Source: Azospirillum endophyticum (GTDB lineage Bacteria > Pseudomonadota > Alphaproteobacteria > Azospirillales > Azospirillaceae). From it: a stretch of DNA of 32,313 nt. Positions 16,428 through 24,919 of this stretch are shown piece by piece. Each line of letters begins with the position of its first letter. Position 1 is the stretch's first letter. Made by a program: the position numbers and the translations under genes. The notes beneath the pieces were generated by a model, which saw only the letters and a program-made list of their open reading frames with translations, searched no databases and was not told the origin of the DNA. Where the stretch lies: the NCBI RefSeq assembly GCF_016595245.1, contig NZ_JAENHM010000089.1:21616-53928 (forward strand), given 5' to 3'.

Positions 16428-17405
16428 ATGAAGTATCGTCGTCTGGGCGCGGCTGTCGCTGCCCTGGCGCTGTGTGGCGCTCTCATTCCCACGCTCGTGC
16501 AGGCCCAGTCGTTCGACCGCCCGGTGCGCATCGTCGTACCCTTCGCGCCCGGCGGAACGTCCGACATTCTGGCCCGCCTCATCAGCCCCAAGCTGTCAGA
16601 AGCGGTCGGCCAGCCGGTGGTGGTGGAGAACAAGCCGGGTGCCGCGGGCAACATCGGTGCCGACGCCGTGGCGAAGGCCCGGCCGGACGGTCACACGCTT
16701 TTGCTGATGGACATCGGCTCGCTGGCGGTGGCTCCCAGCCTGTTCTCCGACCTGTCCTACGATGTGAAGAAGGACCTGGAACCGGTCGGAATGGTCATGT
16801 TCGGTCCTTATGTGCTGGCGGTGCATCCTTCTGTGCCGGCCAAGACCGTTCCGGAGCTGGTCGACTACGCCAAGGCCAATCCGGGCAAGCTTGCCGTCGC
16901 CAACTCCGGCGTCGGTGCGCTCAACCACATCACGTCGGTCGCCCTCGCCCGCGGTCTCGGCATCGACTGGAAGGCCGTACCCTACAAGGGTGGTGCCGCG
17001 GCCTCGCGTGCAGTCGTTTCCGGCGAAAGCACGGTGATCATCAACGGCGCCACGGCGACGCTGCCCTTCGTAACGTCCAAGCAGCTCGTCGGCATCGCCG
17101 TCACCGGCGATGCCCGGCTGCCAGCGCTGCCGGAGGCGCAGACTTTCAAGGAGGCCAAGCTCCCGCTGGCAGACGCCGGGACATGGCAGGCGCTACTGAC
17201 CACCGGCAAGACGCCGGCGGCCGTGGTCGCACGCCTGAACGCCGAGCTTCAGAAGATTCTGGCCATGCCCGAGATCAAGGAAAAGGTCGCCGAACAGGGC
17301 GGAATGGTGCGCCCCGGCACGCCGGACGAGGTCAAGGCGTGGCTCGCCACGAACATCGAGTCCTGGGGTGGCATCGTCCGCGCCGCGGACATCAAGTCCA
17401 ACTGA
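16428..17405 (+). CDS. TctC-type periplasmic solute-binding protein (Bug family), transporter 1
   Basis: This 325-residue exported protein starts with a signal peptide (MKYRRLGAAVAALALCG up to VQAQS). It carries the Bug/TctC pattern FDRPVRIVVPFAPGGTSDIL, then VGQPVVVENKPGAAGNIGAD and ARPDGHTLLL. These proteins bind carboxylated compounds and deliver them to the TctAB membrane complex. The ATG at 16428 has GGAGG 8 bases upstream; a second ATG at 16422 is too close to that site. It is the first gene of the operon divergent from LysR. TctB- and TctA-type genes follow directly, so this is a complete importer. The ligand is not fixed by sequence; the aldolase and lactonase neighbours suggest a sugar acid. 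Confidence 0.92.
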   Translation: MKYRRLGAAVAALALCGALIPTLVQAQSFDRPVRIVVPFAPGGTSDILARLISPKLSEAVGQPVVVENKPGAAGNIGADAVAKARPDGHTLLLMDIGSLAVAPSLFSDLSYDVKKDLEPVGMVMFGPYVLAVHPSVPAKTVPELVDYAKANPGKLAVANSGVGALNHITSVALARGLGIDWKAVPYKGGAAASRAVVSGESTVIINGATATLPFVTSKQLVGIAVTGDARLPALPEAQTFKEAKLPLADAGTWQALLTTGKTPAAVVARLNAELQKILAMPEIKEKVAEQGGMVRPGTPDEVKAWLATNIESWGGIVRAADIKSN

Positions 17406-17426
17406 CAAGCCCACCGGACATTCGCC

Positions 17427-17906
17427 ATGCCCCAATTCGAGATATCCCACGTCCGGCCGCAGGGGCGGCGGCTCGACTGGCCCGACCTTCTGTTCGGCAC
17501 CTTCCTGATCGCGGTGTCGGCTGGCGCCTTCGCCGCAACCGCCAAGCTTTCCGGCGGTTCGGCGGCAGACATGGGGCCGGGCTACATGCCGCGCGCCATC
17601 GCGCTGATCCTGCTCGGCTTCGGCCTGTTCTTCACCGGCCGCGGCCTGATGCGCAGTCATGCCGGCATCGAGCGGGTGCAGGCGAGACCGATGCTGGGTA
17701 TCGCCGTCGCCGTCGGCACCTTCGCGCTCCTGATCGAGGGAGCCGGTCTGGTCGCGGCCTCCTTCGCCGCGGTCCTGCTGGCCGCCGCCGCAAGCCGCGA
17801 GAGCCGGCTGTTCGAAGTCATTCTGTTCGGCCTGTGCGTCGCCGCCGGGGCGGTCCTTCTGTTCGTGAAGGCGCTCGCCCTGCCGGTTCCGATCTGGCCC
17901 TGGTAG
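17427..17906 (+). CDS. TctB-type small membrane subunit, transporter 1
   Basis: This 159-residue protein has four hydrophobic segments: LLFGTFLIAVSAGAFAATA, AIALILLGFGLFFTG, MLGIAVAVGTFALLI and EVILFGLCVAAGAVLLFV. It contains the typical TctB segment ADMGPGYMPR after the first helix. It forms the small membrane part of a tripartite tricarboxylate transporter together with the large TctA-type subunit that begins 8 bases downstream. It starts 21 bases after the binding-protein stop. Substrate choice is normally set by the binding protein. TctB proteins are poorly conserved overall, so the call rests on hydropathy, the MGPGY motif and operon position. Confidence 0.88.
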   Translation: MPQFEISHVRPQGRRLDWPDLLFGTFLIAVSAGAFAATAKLSGGSAADMGPGYMPRAIALILLGFGLFFTGRGLMRSHAGIERVQARPMLGIAVAVGTFALLIEGAGLVAASFAAVLLAAAASRESRLFEVILFGLCVAAGAVLLFVKALALPVPIWPW

Positions 17907-17913
17907 GCGCCCA

Positions 17914-19413
17914 ATGGAGCTGTTCGACAATCTCCTGCTCGGCCTGTCCACGGCCCTGCAATTCAACAATCTCCTCTATTGCCTGATCGGCGTCGTCATC
18001 GGTACGGCCATCGGCGTTCTGCCCGGCATCGGTCCCATTCCGACGGTCGCCCTGCTGCTGCCCTTCACCTTCGGGCTGCCGCCGGAATCGGCGCTGATCA
18101 TGCTGGCCGGCATCTTCTACGGTGCGCAGTATGGTGGCTCGACCACCGCCATCCTGGTGAATGTGCCGGGCGAGACGTCGTCGGTCGTCACCTGCCTGGA
18201 CGGTCACGCGATGGCCCGGCAGGGACGGGCGGGCCCGGCGCTGGCGATCGCCGCCGTGTCGTCCTTCTTCGCGGGAACCGTCGCCACCGTCGTGATCGCG
18301 CTCCTCAGCCTGCCCTTGGCGGCGCTGGCGCTGAAATTCACCGCGGTGGAGTATTTCAGCCTGCTGGTCCTCGGCCTGCTCGCCGCGGTGATCCTGGCGC
18401 ATGGCTCGGTCTCGAAGTCGCTGGCGATGGTGTTCCTCGGGTTGCTGCTGGGAACCATCGGCATCGACGTGAATTCCGGGGCCGCGCGCATGACCTTCGG
18501 CATTCCGGCCCTGTCCGACGGGCTCGATTTCGTCCCGGTGGCGATGGGCATGTTCGGGCTGGCCGAGATCATCGCCAACCTCGAACGCAACGAGGTCCGG
18601 CAGGTGGTCAGCCAAAAGCTGCGCGACCTCGTGCCGACGCGCGCCGACCTCAAGGCGGCCTTCCCCGCCATGGTTCGCGGCACCGCCATCGGTTCGGCGC
18701 TGGGCGTGCTGCCCGGCGGGGGGGCCGCCCTGCCGCCCTTCACCGCCTATGCGCTGGAAAAGAAGATCGCCCGCGATCCCCAGCGTTTCGGCAAGGGCGC
18801 CATCGAGGGCGTCGCCGGTCCGGAGGCGGCGAACAACGCCGGGGCGCAGACCAGCTTCATCCCGCTGCTTACCCTCGGCATTCCCGCCAACGCCTTGATG
18901 GCGCTGATGATCGGCGCGCTGATGATGCAGGGCATCCAGCCCGGCCCGCAGGTGATGACCGAACAGCCCGCCCTGGTCTGGGGGGTCATCGCCAGCATGT
19001 GGACCGGCAACCTGATGCTGCTGATCATCAACCTGCCTCTGGTCGGGCTATGGGTGTCGATGTTGAAGATCCCCTACCGCCTGCTGTTCCCTGCCATCGT
19101 CCTGTTCTGCTGCATCGGCACCTACGGCATCTCCAACAGCGTCTTCAACGTCTGGCTCATGTTGGGCTGCGCGATGTTGGGGTACTTCTTCATCAAGGTG
19201 GGGGTGGAGCCCGCGCCGCTGCTGCTCGGCCTCGTGCTCGGTCCGCAGCTGGAGGAGAATTTCCGCCGCGCCATGCAGTTGGCCGATGGCGACCCGTCGG
19301 TCTTCCTGACCCGCCCGATCAGCGCCGTCCTGCTCGCGGTCGTCGCGGTCCTGCTGCTCGCCATGCTCTCCCCCGCCGTCCTGCGCAAGCGTACGCAAGC
19401 GCTGGCGGAGTAG
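17914..19413 (+). CDS. TctA-type large membrane subunit, transporter 1
   Basis: This 499-residue membrane permease has about 12 helices and the strongly conserved TctA motifs: AIGVLPGIGPIPTVALLLPF, PPESALIMLAGIFYGAQYGG, STTAILVNVPGE, GAQTSFIPLLTLGIP and LPGGGAALPPFTAYALEKK. It drives carboxylate uptake by ion symport together with the TctB and TctC-type proteins encoded just upstream. It is paralogous to the permease at 21750-23249; both are exactly 499 residues and can be aligned along their whole length. The start ATG at 17914 follows the TctB stop by 7 bases. The length is normal for the family. Confidence 0.94.
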   Translation: MELFDNLLLGLSTALQFNNLLYCLIGVVIGTAIGVLPGIGPIPTVALLLPFTFGLPPESALIMLAGIFYGAQYGGSTTAILVNVPGETSSVVTCLDGHAMARQGRAGPALAIAAVSSFFAGTVATVVIALLSLPLAALALKFTAVEYFSLLVLGLLAAVILAHGSVSKSLAMVFLGLLLGTIGIDVNSGAARMTFGIPALSDGLDFVPVAMGMFGLAEIIANLERNEVRQVVSQKLRDLVPTRADLKAAFPAMVRGTAIGSALGVLPGGGAALPPFTAYALEKKIARDPQRFGKGAIEGVAGPEAANNAGAQTSFIPLLTLGIPANALMALMIGALMMQGIQPGPQVMTEQPALVWGVIASMWTGNLMLLIINLPLVGLWVSMLKIPYRLLFPAIVLFCCIGTYGISNSVFNVWLMLGCAMLGYFFIKVGVEPAPLLLGLVLGPQLEENFRRAMQLADGDPSVFLTRPISAVLLAVVAVLLLAMLSPAVLRKRTQALAE

Positions 19414-19454
19414 GCGGGCATCCCTTCCAACGTCCATCGGAAGGACGCCGTCCC

Positions 19455-20219
19455 ATGGAACTCCGCACCAATTCCTTCAAACGCGCCATCCAGGCCGGCC
19501 GCAAGCAGATCGGCTTCTGGAACAGCATGGCAAGCCCCACCGCCACCGAGATCCTGGCTGGCTCGGGTTTCGACTGGCTGCTGCTCGACGCCGAACATGC
19601 GCCGAACCACGTGCCGGGCATCCTGGCCCAGCTGCAGGCCATGATGGAGAACGAGACGCATCCGATCGTCCGCATTCCGGACAACGATCCGATCGTCATC
19701 AAGCGCTATCTCGACATCGGCGTGCAGTCCTTCCTGATCCCGATGATGGAGACGGTCGAGGAGGCCAAGGCCGCGGTCGCCGCCACGCGTTTCCCGCCCG
19801 ACGGCATCCGCGGCTTCGCCGGGGCCAGCCGCGCCTCGCGCTTCGGCCGGGTGAAGGACTATCACCGCCGCGCCCACGAAGAGATCTGCGTGCTCGTGCA
19901 AATCGAGACGCGCAAGGGGCTCGACAATCTGGAGGCCATCGCCGCTGTGCCCGGCATCGACGGGCTGTTCATCGGTCCGGGCGACCTGTCGGCCGACCTC
20001 GGCTGTCTGGGCGATCAGGGCAACCCGGAGATCGTCGAGCTGATCGAGAAGACCATCGGCCGGATCGTCGCGGCCGGCAGCCGGGCCGGCATCCTCACCG
20101 CCGACGAGACACTGGCGCGCCGCTATATGGCGGCCGGCTGCGTCTACACCGCCGTCGGCATCGACACCGGCCTGTTGGCCCGCACCACGGAGGCGATTGC
20201 CAGGAAGTTCACGGACTGA
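19455..20219 (+). CDS. HpcH/HpaI-family class II aldolase
   Basis: This 254-residue enzyme of the HpcH/HpaI group (4-hydroxy-2-oxoheptanedioate aldolase, 2-dehydro-3-deoxyglucarate aldolase and relatives) cleaves 2-keto-4-hydroxy acids to pyruvate plus an aldehyde. Visible motifs are FDWLLLDAEHAPN with the catalytic His, the substrate Arg in HPIVRIP, the metal ligand Glu in LVQIETRKGLDN, and GLFIGPGDLSADLG with the second metal ligand Asp. It lies between the two transporters. With the tartronate semialdehyde reductase downstream, this suggests a 2-dehydro-3-deoxy-aldarate substrate giving pyruvate and tartronate semialdehyde. The exact substrate cannot be read from sequence. The start at 19455 is the first in-frame ATG of the domain. 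Confidence 0.88.
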   Translation: MELRTNSFKRAIQAGRKQIGFWNSMASPTATEILAGSGFDWLLLDAEHAPNHVPGILAQLQAMMENETHPIVRIPDNDPIVIKRYLDIGVQSFLIPMMETVEEAKAAVAATRFPPDGIRGFAGASRASRFGRVKDYHRRAHEEICVLVQIETRKGLDNLEAIAAVPGIDGLFIGPGDLSADLGCLGDQGNPEIVELIEKTIGRIVAAGSRAGILTADETLARRYMAAGCVYTAVGIDTGLLARTTEAIARKFTD

Positions 20220-20292
20220 GCAAGACATCGGAGATGACCGCCGGTCACCAGCGGTAGCCGTCAAAGAAAACAAAGTAAAACAGGGAGGAACC

Positions 20293-21261
20293 ATGAAGAA
20301 CTTGCCGTTTCTGACCATCGCCGCGGTCGCCGCGATGCTGTCGGCACCGGCCTTGGCCGAATACCCGGACAAGGCGCTGACGATGATCGTGCCTTTCCCG
20401 CCGGGCGGCGCGTCGGACACCACGGCGCGGCTGATCGCACCGAAGCTCACCGAGGCCGTCGGCCAGCCGGTCGTCATCGAGAACCGTCCGGGCGCCAACG
20501 GTTCGATCGGGGCGGCGCAGATCGCGCAGGCGAAGCCGGACGGCTATTCGCTGCTGGTCGCCTCGATCGGCGTCTACGCCATCAATCCGGTGCTCTACAA
20601 AGGACTGAAATATGATCCCAAAAAGAACTTCGACCTGCTGACGGTGGCGGTGCGCACGCCCAACGCGCTGGTGGCCACGCCCAATCTTCCGGTGAACACC
20701 GTCGCGGAGCTGATCGCTCACCTGAAGAAGAACCCGGAGAAGGTGACCTTCGCGTCCTCGGGTACCGGATCCTCGGACCATCTGACCGCGGCGCTGTTCT
20801 GGCAGCAGACCGGCACCACCGGCCTTCATGTGCCGTACAAGGGCGGCGGACCGGCGATCACCGACCTGATCGGCGGACATGCGGAGGTGTCGTTCCAGAA
20901 TCTCGGCGTGGTCACTGGCCATATCAGGGCCGGAAAGCTGAAGCTGCTGGCCGTCACCAGCGACAAGCGCATCCCGGCCTTCCCCGAGACGCCGACCATG
21001 GCGGAGGCCGGCGTCCCGGGGGTCGAGGTCTATTCCTGGCAGGCCGTCGCCACCCCCGCCGGATTGCCGAAGGAGGTGAAGGCCAAGCTGGAGTCCGGTC
21101 TTACCGGCGCACTCGCCGCCCCCGAGGTCAAGGGCCGCTTCGAGGAGGCGGGCTTCGAGGTCGTCGGCACCGGCAGCGCCAAGTTCTCGCAGTTCCTCGA
21201 CGCCGAGCTGGGGCGCTGGAAGTCGGTGGTCGAGGCCGGGAACATCACTCCGGATCAGTGA
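20293..21261 (+). CDS. TctC-type periplasmic solute-binding protein (Bug family), transporter 2
   Basis: This 322-residue exported protein has a signal peptide (MKNLPFLTIAAVAAMLS, cleavage after ALA) and mature start EYPDKALTMIVPFPPGGASD. The Bug-family second motif reads VGQPVVIENRPGANGSIGAA, and the loop HVPYKGGGPAITDLIGGH is also typical. It starts after AGGGAGGAA with good spacing. It is related to the first binding protein but clearly divergent, so the two importers probably take up different or overlapping carboxylates. It is followed after 10 bases by its own TctB- and TctA-type partners, making this a second complete importer. Confidence 0.92.
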   Translation: MKNLPFLTIAAVAAMLSAPALAEYPDKALTMIVPFPPGGASDTTARLIAPKLTEAVGQPVVIENRPGANGSIGAAQIAQAKPDGYSLLVASIGVYAINPVLYKGLKYDPKKNFDLLTVAVRTPNALVATPNLPVNTVAELIAHLKKNPEKVTFASSGTGSSDHLTAALFWQQTGTTGLHVPYKGGGPAITDLIGGHAEVSFQNLGVVTGHIRAGKLKLLAVTSDKRIPAFPETPTMAEAGVPGVEVYSWQAVATPAGLPKEVKAKLESGLTGALAAPEVKGRFEEAGFEVVGTGSAKFSQFLDAELGRWKSVVEAGNITPDQ

Positions 21262-21271
21262 GGAAAATCCG

Positions 21272-21736
21272 ATGGCGGCGTGTGCGCGCAACCCCAAGGA
21301 TTTCTTTGCCGGCGTCATCTACATCGCCGTCGGGCTGGTGGCGGTGTGGATCGGTCGCGACTACGCGACGGGCACCGGCAGCCGAATGGGCCCCGGCTAT
21401 TTTCCCGCCGTACTCGGCTGGCTGCTGGCCGCCTTCGGCGTGTTGTCGGTCCTCCGCTCCTTCGTCCAGGACGGCAGCCCCATCGGCACCGTCGCCTGGA
21501 AGGGGCTCGCGCTGGTGGCGGGTTCGACTGTCCTGTTCGGCCTGCTGCTCGAGTCGGCCGGGCTGATCCCGGCATTGCTGGCGCTGATCCTGGTCAGCGC
21601 CGCGGCCAGCCGGATGTTCCGCTTCGAGATCCGCGCCGCGGCGGGGCTGGTGGCCCTGCTGGCCTTCTGTGCGCTGGTCTTCGTCAAGGGGCTGGGCGTG
21701 CCGATGGCGCTGCTCGGCTCCTGGTTCACCGGATGA
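21272..21736 (+). CDS. TctB-type small membrane subunit, transporter 2
   Basis: This 154-residue protein has four predicted membrane helices: FFAGVIYIAVGLVAVWIG, VLGWLLAAFGVLSVL, ALVAGSTVLFGLLLESAG and ALLAFCALVFVKG. The TctB segment is SRMGPGYFPAVLGWLLA. It sits between the second binding protein (10-base gap) and the second large permease (13-base gap), as expected for a TctCBA operon. Its role is to complete the membrane complex of the second importer. It has the same MGPGY motif as the first TctB but little other close identity. Confidence 0.87.
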   Translation: MAACARNPKDFFAGVIYIAVGLVAVWIGRDYATGTGSRMGPGYFPAVLGWLLAAFGVLSVLRSFVQDGSPIGTVAWKGLALVAGSTVLFGLLLESAGLIPALLALILVSAAASRMFRFEIRAAAGLVALLAFCALVFVKGLGVPMALLGSWFTG

Positions 21737-21749
21737 GCGGGGCTTCCCT

Positions 21750-23249
21750 ATGGATATCCTGGCAAATCTCGCGCTCGGCTTCCAAACCGCGCTCGGCCTT
21801 TCAAATCTCGCCTACTGCCTGCTCGGCGTCTTCCTCGGCACCGCCATCGGCGTGCTGCCGGGGCTGGGGCCGGTCGCCACCATCGCCATGCTGCTGCCCG
21901 TCACCATCGGGCTGCCGCCGGAATCGGCCCTCATCATGCTGGCCGGCATCTATTACGGCGCGCAGTATGGCGGTTCGACCACCGCCATCCTGGTCAATCT
22001 GCCGGGCGAGTCCTCCTCAGTGGTGACGGCGCTGGACGGCTATCAGATGGCACGCCAGGGCAAGGCCGGAACGGCGCTCGCCACCGCGGCCCTCGGCTCC
22101 TTCTTCGCCGGCACGGTGGCGACGGTGCTGCTGGCCTTGTTCGCGCCGCCGCTGGCCGATCTGGCCCTGAAGTTCGGCCCGGCCGAATATTTCTCGCTGA
22201 TGGTGCTGGGTCTGGTGGCCTCGATCGTGCTGGCGCAGGGATCGCTGCTGCACGCGCTGGCACTGATCGTCCTTGGCCTGCTGCTGGGGCTGATCGGCAC
22301 CGACGTCAATTCTGGAACCGCACGCTACACCTTCGACTTGCCGCAGTTGTCCGACGGCATCGGCTTCGTGATCGTCGCGATGGGCATGTTCGGCATGGCC
22401 GAGATCATCGCCAACCTGGAGAACGAGGCGACGCGCACCACCATGGTGAAGAGCGTCACCGGCTTGCTGCCTTCGCGGGCCGACCTGAAGCGCATCGTGG
22501 CGCCGGTGCTGCGCGGCACGGCGCTGGGGTCGCTGCTCGGCATCCTGCCGGGCGGCGGGGCCATGCTGGCCTCCTTCGCCGCCTATTCCATGGAAAAGAA
22601 GGTCTCCCGCCATCCCGAGGAGTTCGGCAAGGGCGCCATCCAGGGCGTCGCCGCGCCGGAGGCGGCCAACAATGCCGGCGCGCAGACCTCCTTCATCCCG
22701 ATGCTGACGTTGGGCATCCCGTCGAACCCGGTGATGGCGCTGATGATCGGCGCGATGATCATCCAGGGCATCCAGCCCGGCCCGTCGGTGATGACCGACC
22801 AGCCGGCTCTGTTCTGGGGTGTGATCGTGTCGATGTGGGTGGGCAACCTGTTCCTGCTGGTGCTGAACCTGCCGCTGATCGGCCTGTGGGTGCGGATGAT
22901 CGCGGTCCCCTACCACCAGCTGTATCCAGCGATCCTGGTGTTCTGCGCCATTGGCGTGTTCAGCCTGAACAACTCGGTCTTCGATATCTTCCTGATGGCC
23001 GGGTTCGGGGTGCTGGGCTACGTCTTCCGCAAGCTCGACTGCGAGCCGGCGCCCATGCTGCTGGGCTTCATCCTGGGACCGATGATGGAGGAGAATCTGC
23101 GGCGGGCGCTGCTGATCTCCAAGGGGGATCCGATGGTGTTCGCGTCGCGTCCGATCAGCGCCGTCATGCTGGTGATGGCTCTGGCCCTGCTGGTGACGGT
23201 GCTTGCGCCCGCCGTCCGGCGCAAGCGCGAGGAAGCCTTCCAGGAGTGA
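21750..23249 (+). CDS. TctA-type large membrane subunit, transporter 2
   Basis: This 499-residue permease has all TctA signatures: AIGVLPGLGPVATIAMLLPV, PPESALIMLAGIYYGAQYGG, STTAILVNLPGESSSVVTAL, GAQTSFIPMLTLGIPSNPV and LPGGGAMLASFAAYSMEKK. It is the same length as the first permease and collinear with it, including the ISAVML-type C-terminal helix, so the pair probably arose by duplication of a TctCBA block with the aldolase left between. The ATG at 21750 was chosen because the frame before it overlaps the TctB gene. It moves carboxylates inward with the proteins encoded just upstream. Confidence 0.94.
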   Translation: MDILANLALGFQTALGLSNLAYCLLGVFLGTAIGVLPGLGPVATIAMLLPVTIGLPPESALIMLAGIYYGAQYGGSTTAILVNLPGESSSVVTALDGYQMARQGKAGTALATAALGSFFAGTVATVLLALFAPPLADLALKFGPAEYFSLMVLGLVASIVLAQGSLLHALALIVLGLLLGLIGTDVNSGTARYTFDLPQLSDGIGFVIVAMGMFGMAEIIANLENEATRTTMVKSVTGLLPSRADLKRIVAPVLRGTALGSLLGILPGGGAMLASFAAYSMEKKVSRHPEEFGKGAIQGVAAPEAANNAGAQTSFIPMLTLGIPSNPVMALMIGAMIIQGIQPGPSVMTDQPALFWGVIVSMWVGNLFLLVLNLPLIGLWVRMIAVPYHQLYPAILVFCAIGVFSLNNSVFDIFLMAGFGVLGYVFRKLDCEPAPMLLGFILGPMMEENLRRALLISKGDPMVFASRPISAVMLVMALALLVTVLAPAVRRKREEAFQE

Positions 23250-23567
23250 CCTTGCGGGTACGGTCAGTTTCCGGAGGCCGTTCCCAGCACCCGCTTCCAA
23301 GGAGTGACCGTCATGTCGCTGAAGAGTCTGACCGTCTGCGCAGCGTCCCTGGCGCTGTTCCCGACCATCGGCCGGTCCGTCCGGGCCGCAGAGTGATCCT
23401 CCGCAAGGCGGCGGTCTGCGTGGAATGACGCTTGTTGAATGACCCGTCCAGTGCCGGCCGGCACGCCGGAGGGCCGCGACACGGGACGCAGCCGCGTGCC
23501 GTGAGCCAGCAATCCATGCCCGAAATCTTCCAGTCCCAAAAATCTCCATGAAATCCGAGGAGGCATC
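23250..23567. other. 318-base gap with decayed gene start
   Basis: Between the second TctA gene and the SMP-30-like gene the DNA holds an orphan signal-peptide-like reading frame (described separately) and a perfect 14-bp palindrome GTGCCGGCCGGCAC (23451-23464). No full-length gene is visible. GGAGG at 23561-23565 serves the next gene. The region looks like the scar of a lost gene. Confidence 0.4.
23313..23396 (+). pseudogene. Orphan signal-peptide ORF, remnant of an exported protein
   Basis: An ATG preceded by AAGGAGTGACC starts a 27-codon frame reading MSLKSLTVCAASLALF, then PTIGRSVRAAE, then TGA. It has a basic start, a hydrophobic core and an A-x-A-like end, so it looks like a signal peptide without a mature protein. 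Its place in the operon suggests the start of a deleted periplasmic protein, possibly another TctC-type binding protein. It could instead be a short leader peptide. Confidence 0.4.
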
Positions 23568-24665
23568 ATGAACACGCTCTCCAACCCCGGCCGGCGCCGC
23601 ATCCTGCAGATGGCCGGCGCCGGTGCGGCGATGGCTGCCGGAAGCGCCTTCGCCCAGGCGATCCCGTTTGCGCTCAACCCCCGCTATCCCGATCCGGCCA
23701 TCCAGATCCTGGACCCCAGCTTCGCCAAGTACCGCCTTTACAGCAGTTCGGTGGAGCAGGTGGCGACCGGCTTCCGCTGGGCCGAGGGCCCGGCCTATTT
23801 CCCGGATACGGGAACGCTCCTGTTCAGCGACATTCCCAACAACCGCATCATGAGCTTCGACGAGAAGACCGGAAAAACCACGGTGTTCCGCGAGAACGCC
23901 AACTACGCCAACGGCAACGTCCGCGACCGGCAAGGGCGGCTGGTCACCTGCGAACATTCGGTGACCCGGCGGGTGGTTCGCACCGAAAAGAGCGGCGAGA
24001 TCACGGTTCTTGCCGAGTTCTACCAGGGCAAGCGCCTGAACGCGCCCAACGACGTGGTGGTCAAATCCGACGACAGCGTCTGGTTTACCGATCCCCTGTT
24101 CGGCATCAACGGAGAATGGGAAGGGTTCAAGGCCAAGCCGGAACAGGAAACCACAAACGTCTATCGCATCGCTCCCGACGGTCGCATCACGGCGGTGGTT
24201 ACCGACCTTGTGAACCCCAACGGCCTCGCCTTCTCGCCCGACGAGAGCAAACTCTATGTGGTGGAATGGAAGGGGACGCCCAACCGCAGCATCTGGAGCT
24301 TCGACGTCGGCAAGGACAACACGCTGTCCAACAAGACCAAGCTGATTGACGCGTCCGATTTCGGTGCGCTGGACGGCTTCAGGGTCGACCGCGACGGGAA
24401 CCTGTGGTGCGGCTGGGGAAGCAACGGTGCCCTGCAGGCCGAACCGATCCAGGCCGGCGGACGCATGGTCTATTCGCTGAAGGGGAAATCCGAGGATCTC
24501 GACGGGGTGATGGTGTTCAACCCCCAGGGCAAACCCATCGGCTTCATCACGCTGCCCGAGCGTTGCGCCAACCTGACCTTCGGTGGTCCGAAGAACAACC
24601 GGCTCTACATGGCGAGCAGCCACTCGGTCTACGCCCTGTATGTGGAGGCACACGGGGCGGTCTGA
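23568..24665 (+). CDS. SMP-30/gluconolactonase-family protein with Tat signal
   Basis: This 365-residue six-bladed beta-propeller of the SMP-30/gluconolaconase/LRE group opens sugar lactones to the free acid. It starts with a Tat-type signal (NPGRRRILQMAGAGAAMAAG, cleavage after AFA), so the enzyme should be exported folded to the periplasm. Metal-site motifs are FRWAEGPAYF, RLNAPNDVVV, SVWFTDPLFG and the acid in LDGFRVDRDGNLWCGWG. GGAGG precedes the start by 4-8 bases. It lies downstream of two carboxylate importers, where it could convert a periplasmic lactone into the acid taken up by them. Substrate is not certain; this family also contains other esterases. Confidence 0.88.
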   Translation: MNTLSNPGRRRILQMAGAGAAMAAGSAFAQAIPFALNPRYPDPAIQILDPSFAKYRLYSSSVEQVATGFRWAEGPAYFPDTGTLLFSDIPNNRIMSFDEKTGKTTVFRENANYANGNVRDRQGRLVTCEHSVTRRVVRTEKSGEITVLAEFYQGKRLNAPNDVVVKSDDSVWFTDPLFGINGEWEGFKAKPEQETTNVYRIAPDGRITAVVTDLVNPNGLAFSPDESKLYVVEWKGTPNRSIWSFDVGKDNTLSNKTKLIDASDFGALDGFRVDRDGNLWCGWGSNGALQAEPIQAGGRMVYSLKGKSEDLDGVMVFNPQGKPIGFITLPERCANLTFGGPKNNRLYMASSHSVYALYVEAHGAV

Positions 24666-24720
24666 CCGCGATTTTGATCGTGGTTGGCGAGGACGGCCTT
24701 TGGAATGCCGAAGGTCGCGG

Positions 24721-24861
24721 CGCATCCGCGCCTCCCACGAGGTCGGGGACAACGGCGTCCTCTGTGCGGACCATGTTCCCCTCTCCGGCGTGGATCCGGA
24801 TCGCAAGCACTTCTGCTCAATCTGCCTTGGATACATGCCGGCCCTGCTTCAGGCGGCCTGA
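24721..24861 (+). pseudogene. Possible mannonate dehydratase (UxuA-like) 3' remnant
   Basis: In the 254-base gap before the dehydrogenase gene, one frame ends with EVGDNGVLCADHVPLSGVD, then FCSICLGYMPALLQAA and TGA at 24861. This resembles the C-terminal end of mannonate dehydratase-like TIM-barrel enzymes, where a conserved DHVP segment precedes 'GY..AL.QA'. No start or N-terminal domain is visible upstream, since the SMP-30-like gene ends at 24665. It is therefore a remnant only about 46 codons long. The family assignment is from memory of the motif and is tentative. Confidence 0.4.
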
Positions 24862-24919
24862 TCCGGGGTCCTGCAACCGCAATCAGGTTCAACCGAAAAA
24901 ACTGAGGATCGGAGACATC

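Noticed and set aside
23451..23464. Perfect palindrome GTGCCGGCCGGCAC as a possible operator
   Set aside because: A GC-only palindrome of this length is easily expected by chance at this base composition, and it has no promoter next to it.
22017..24836. Long minus-strand open frame across the second TctA and SMP-30-like genes
   Set aside because: It covers two clear plus-strand genes and their gap, and its translation has no family motif.
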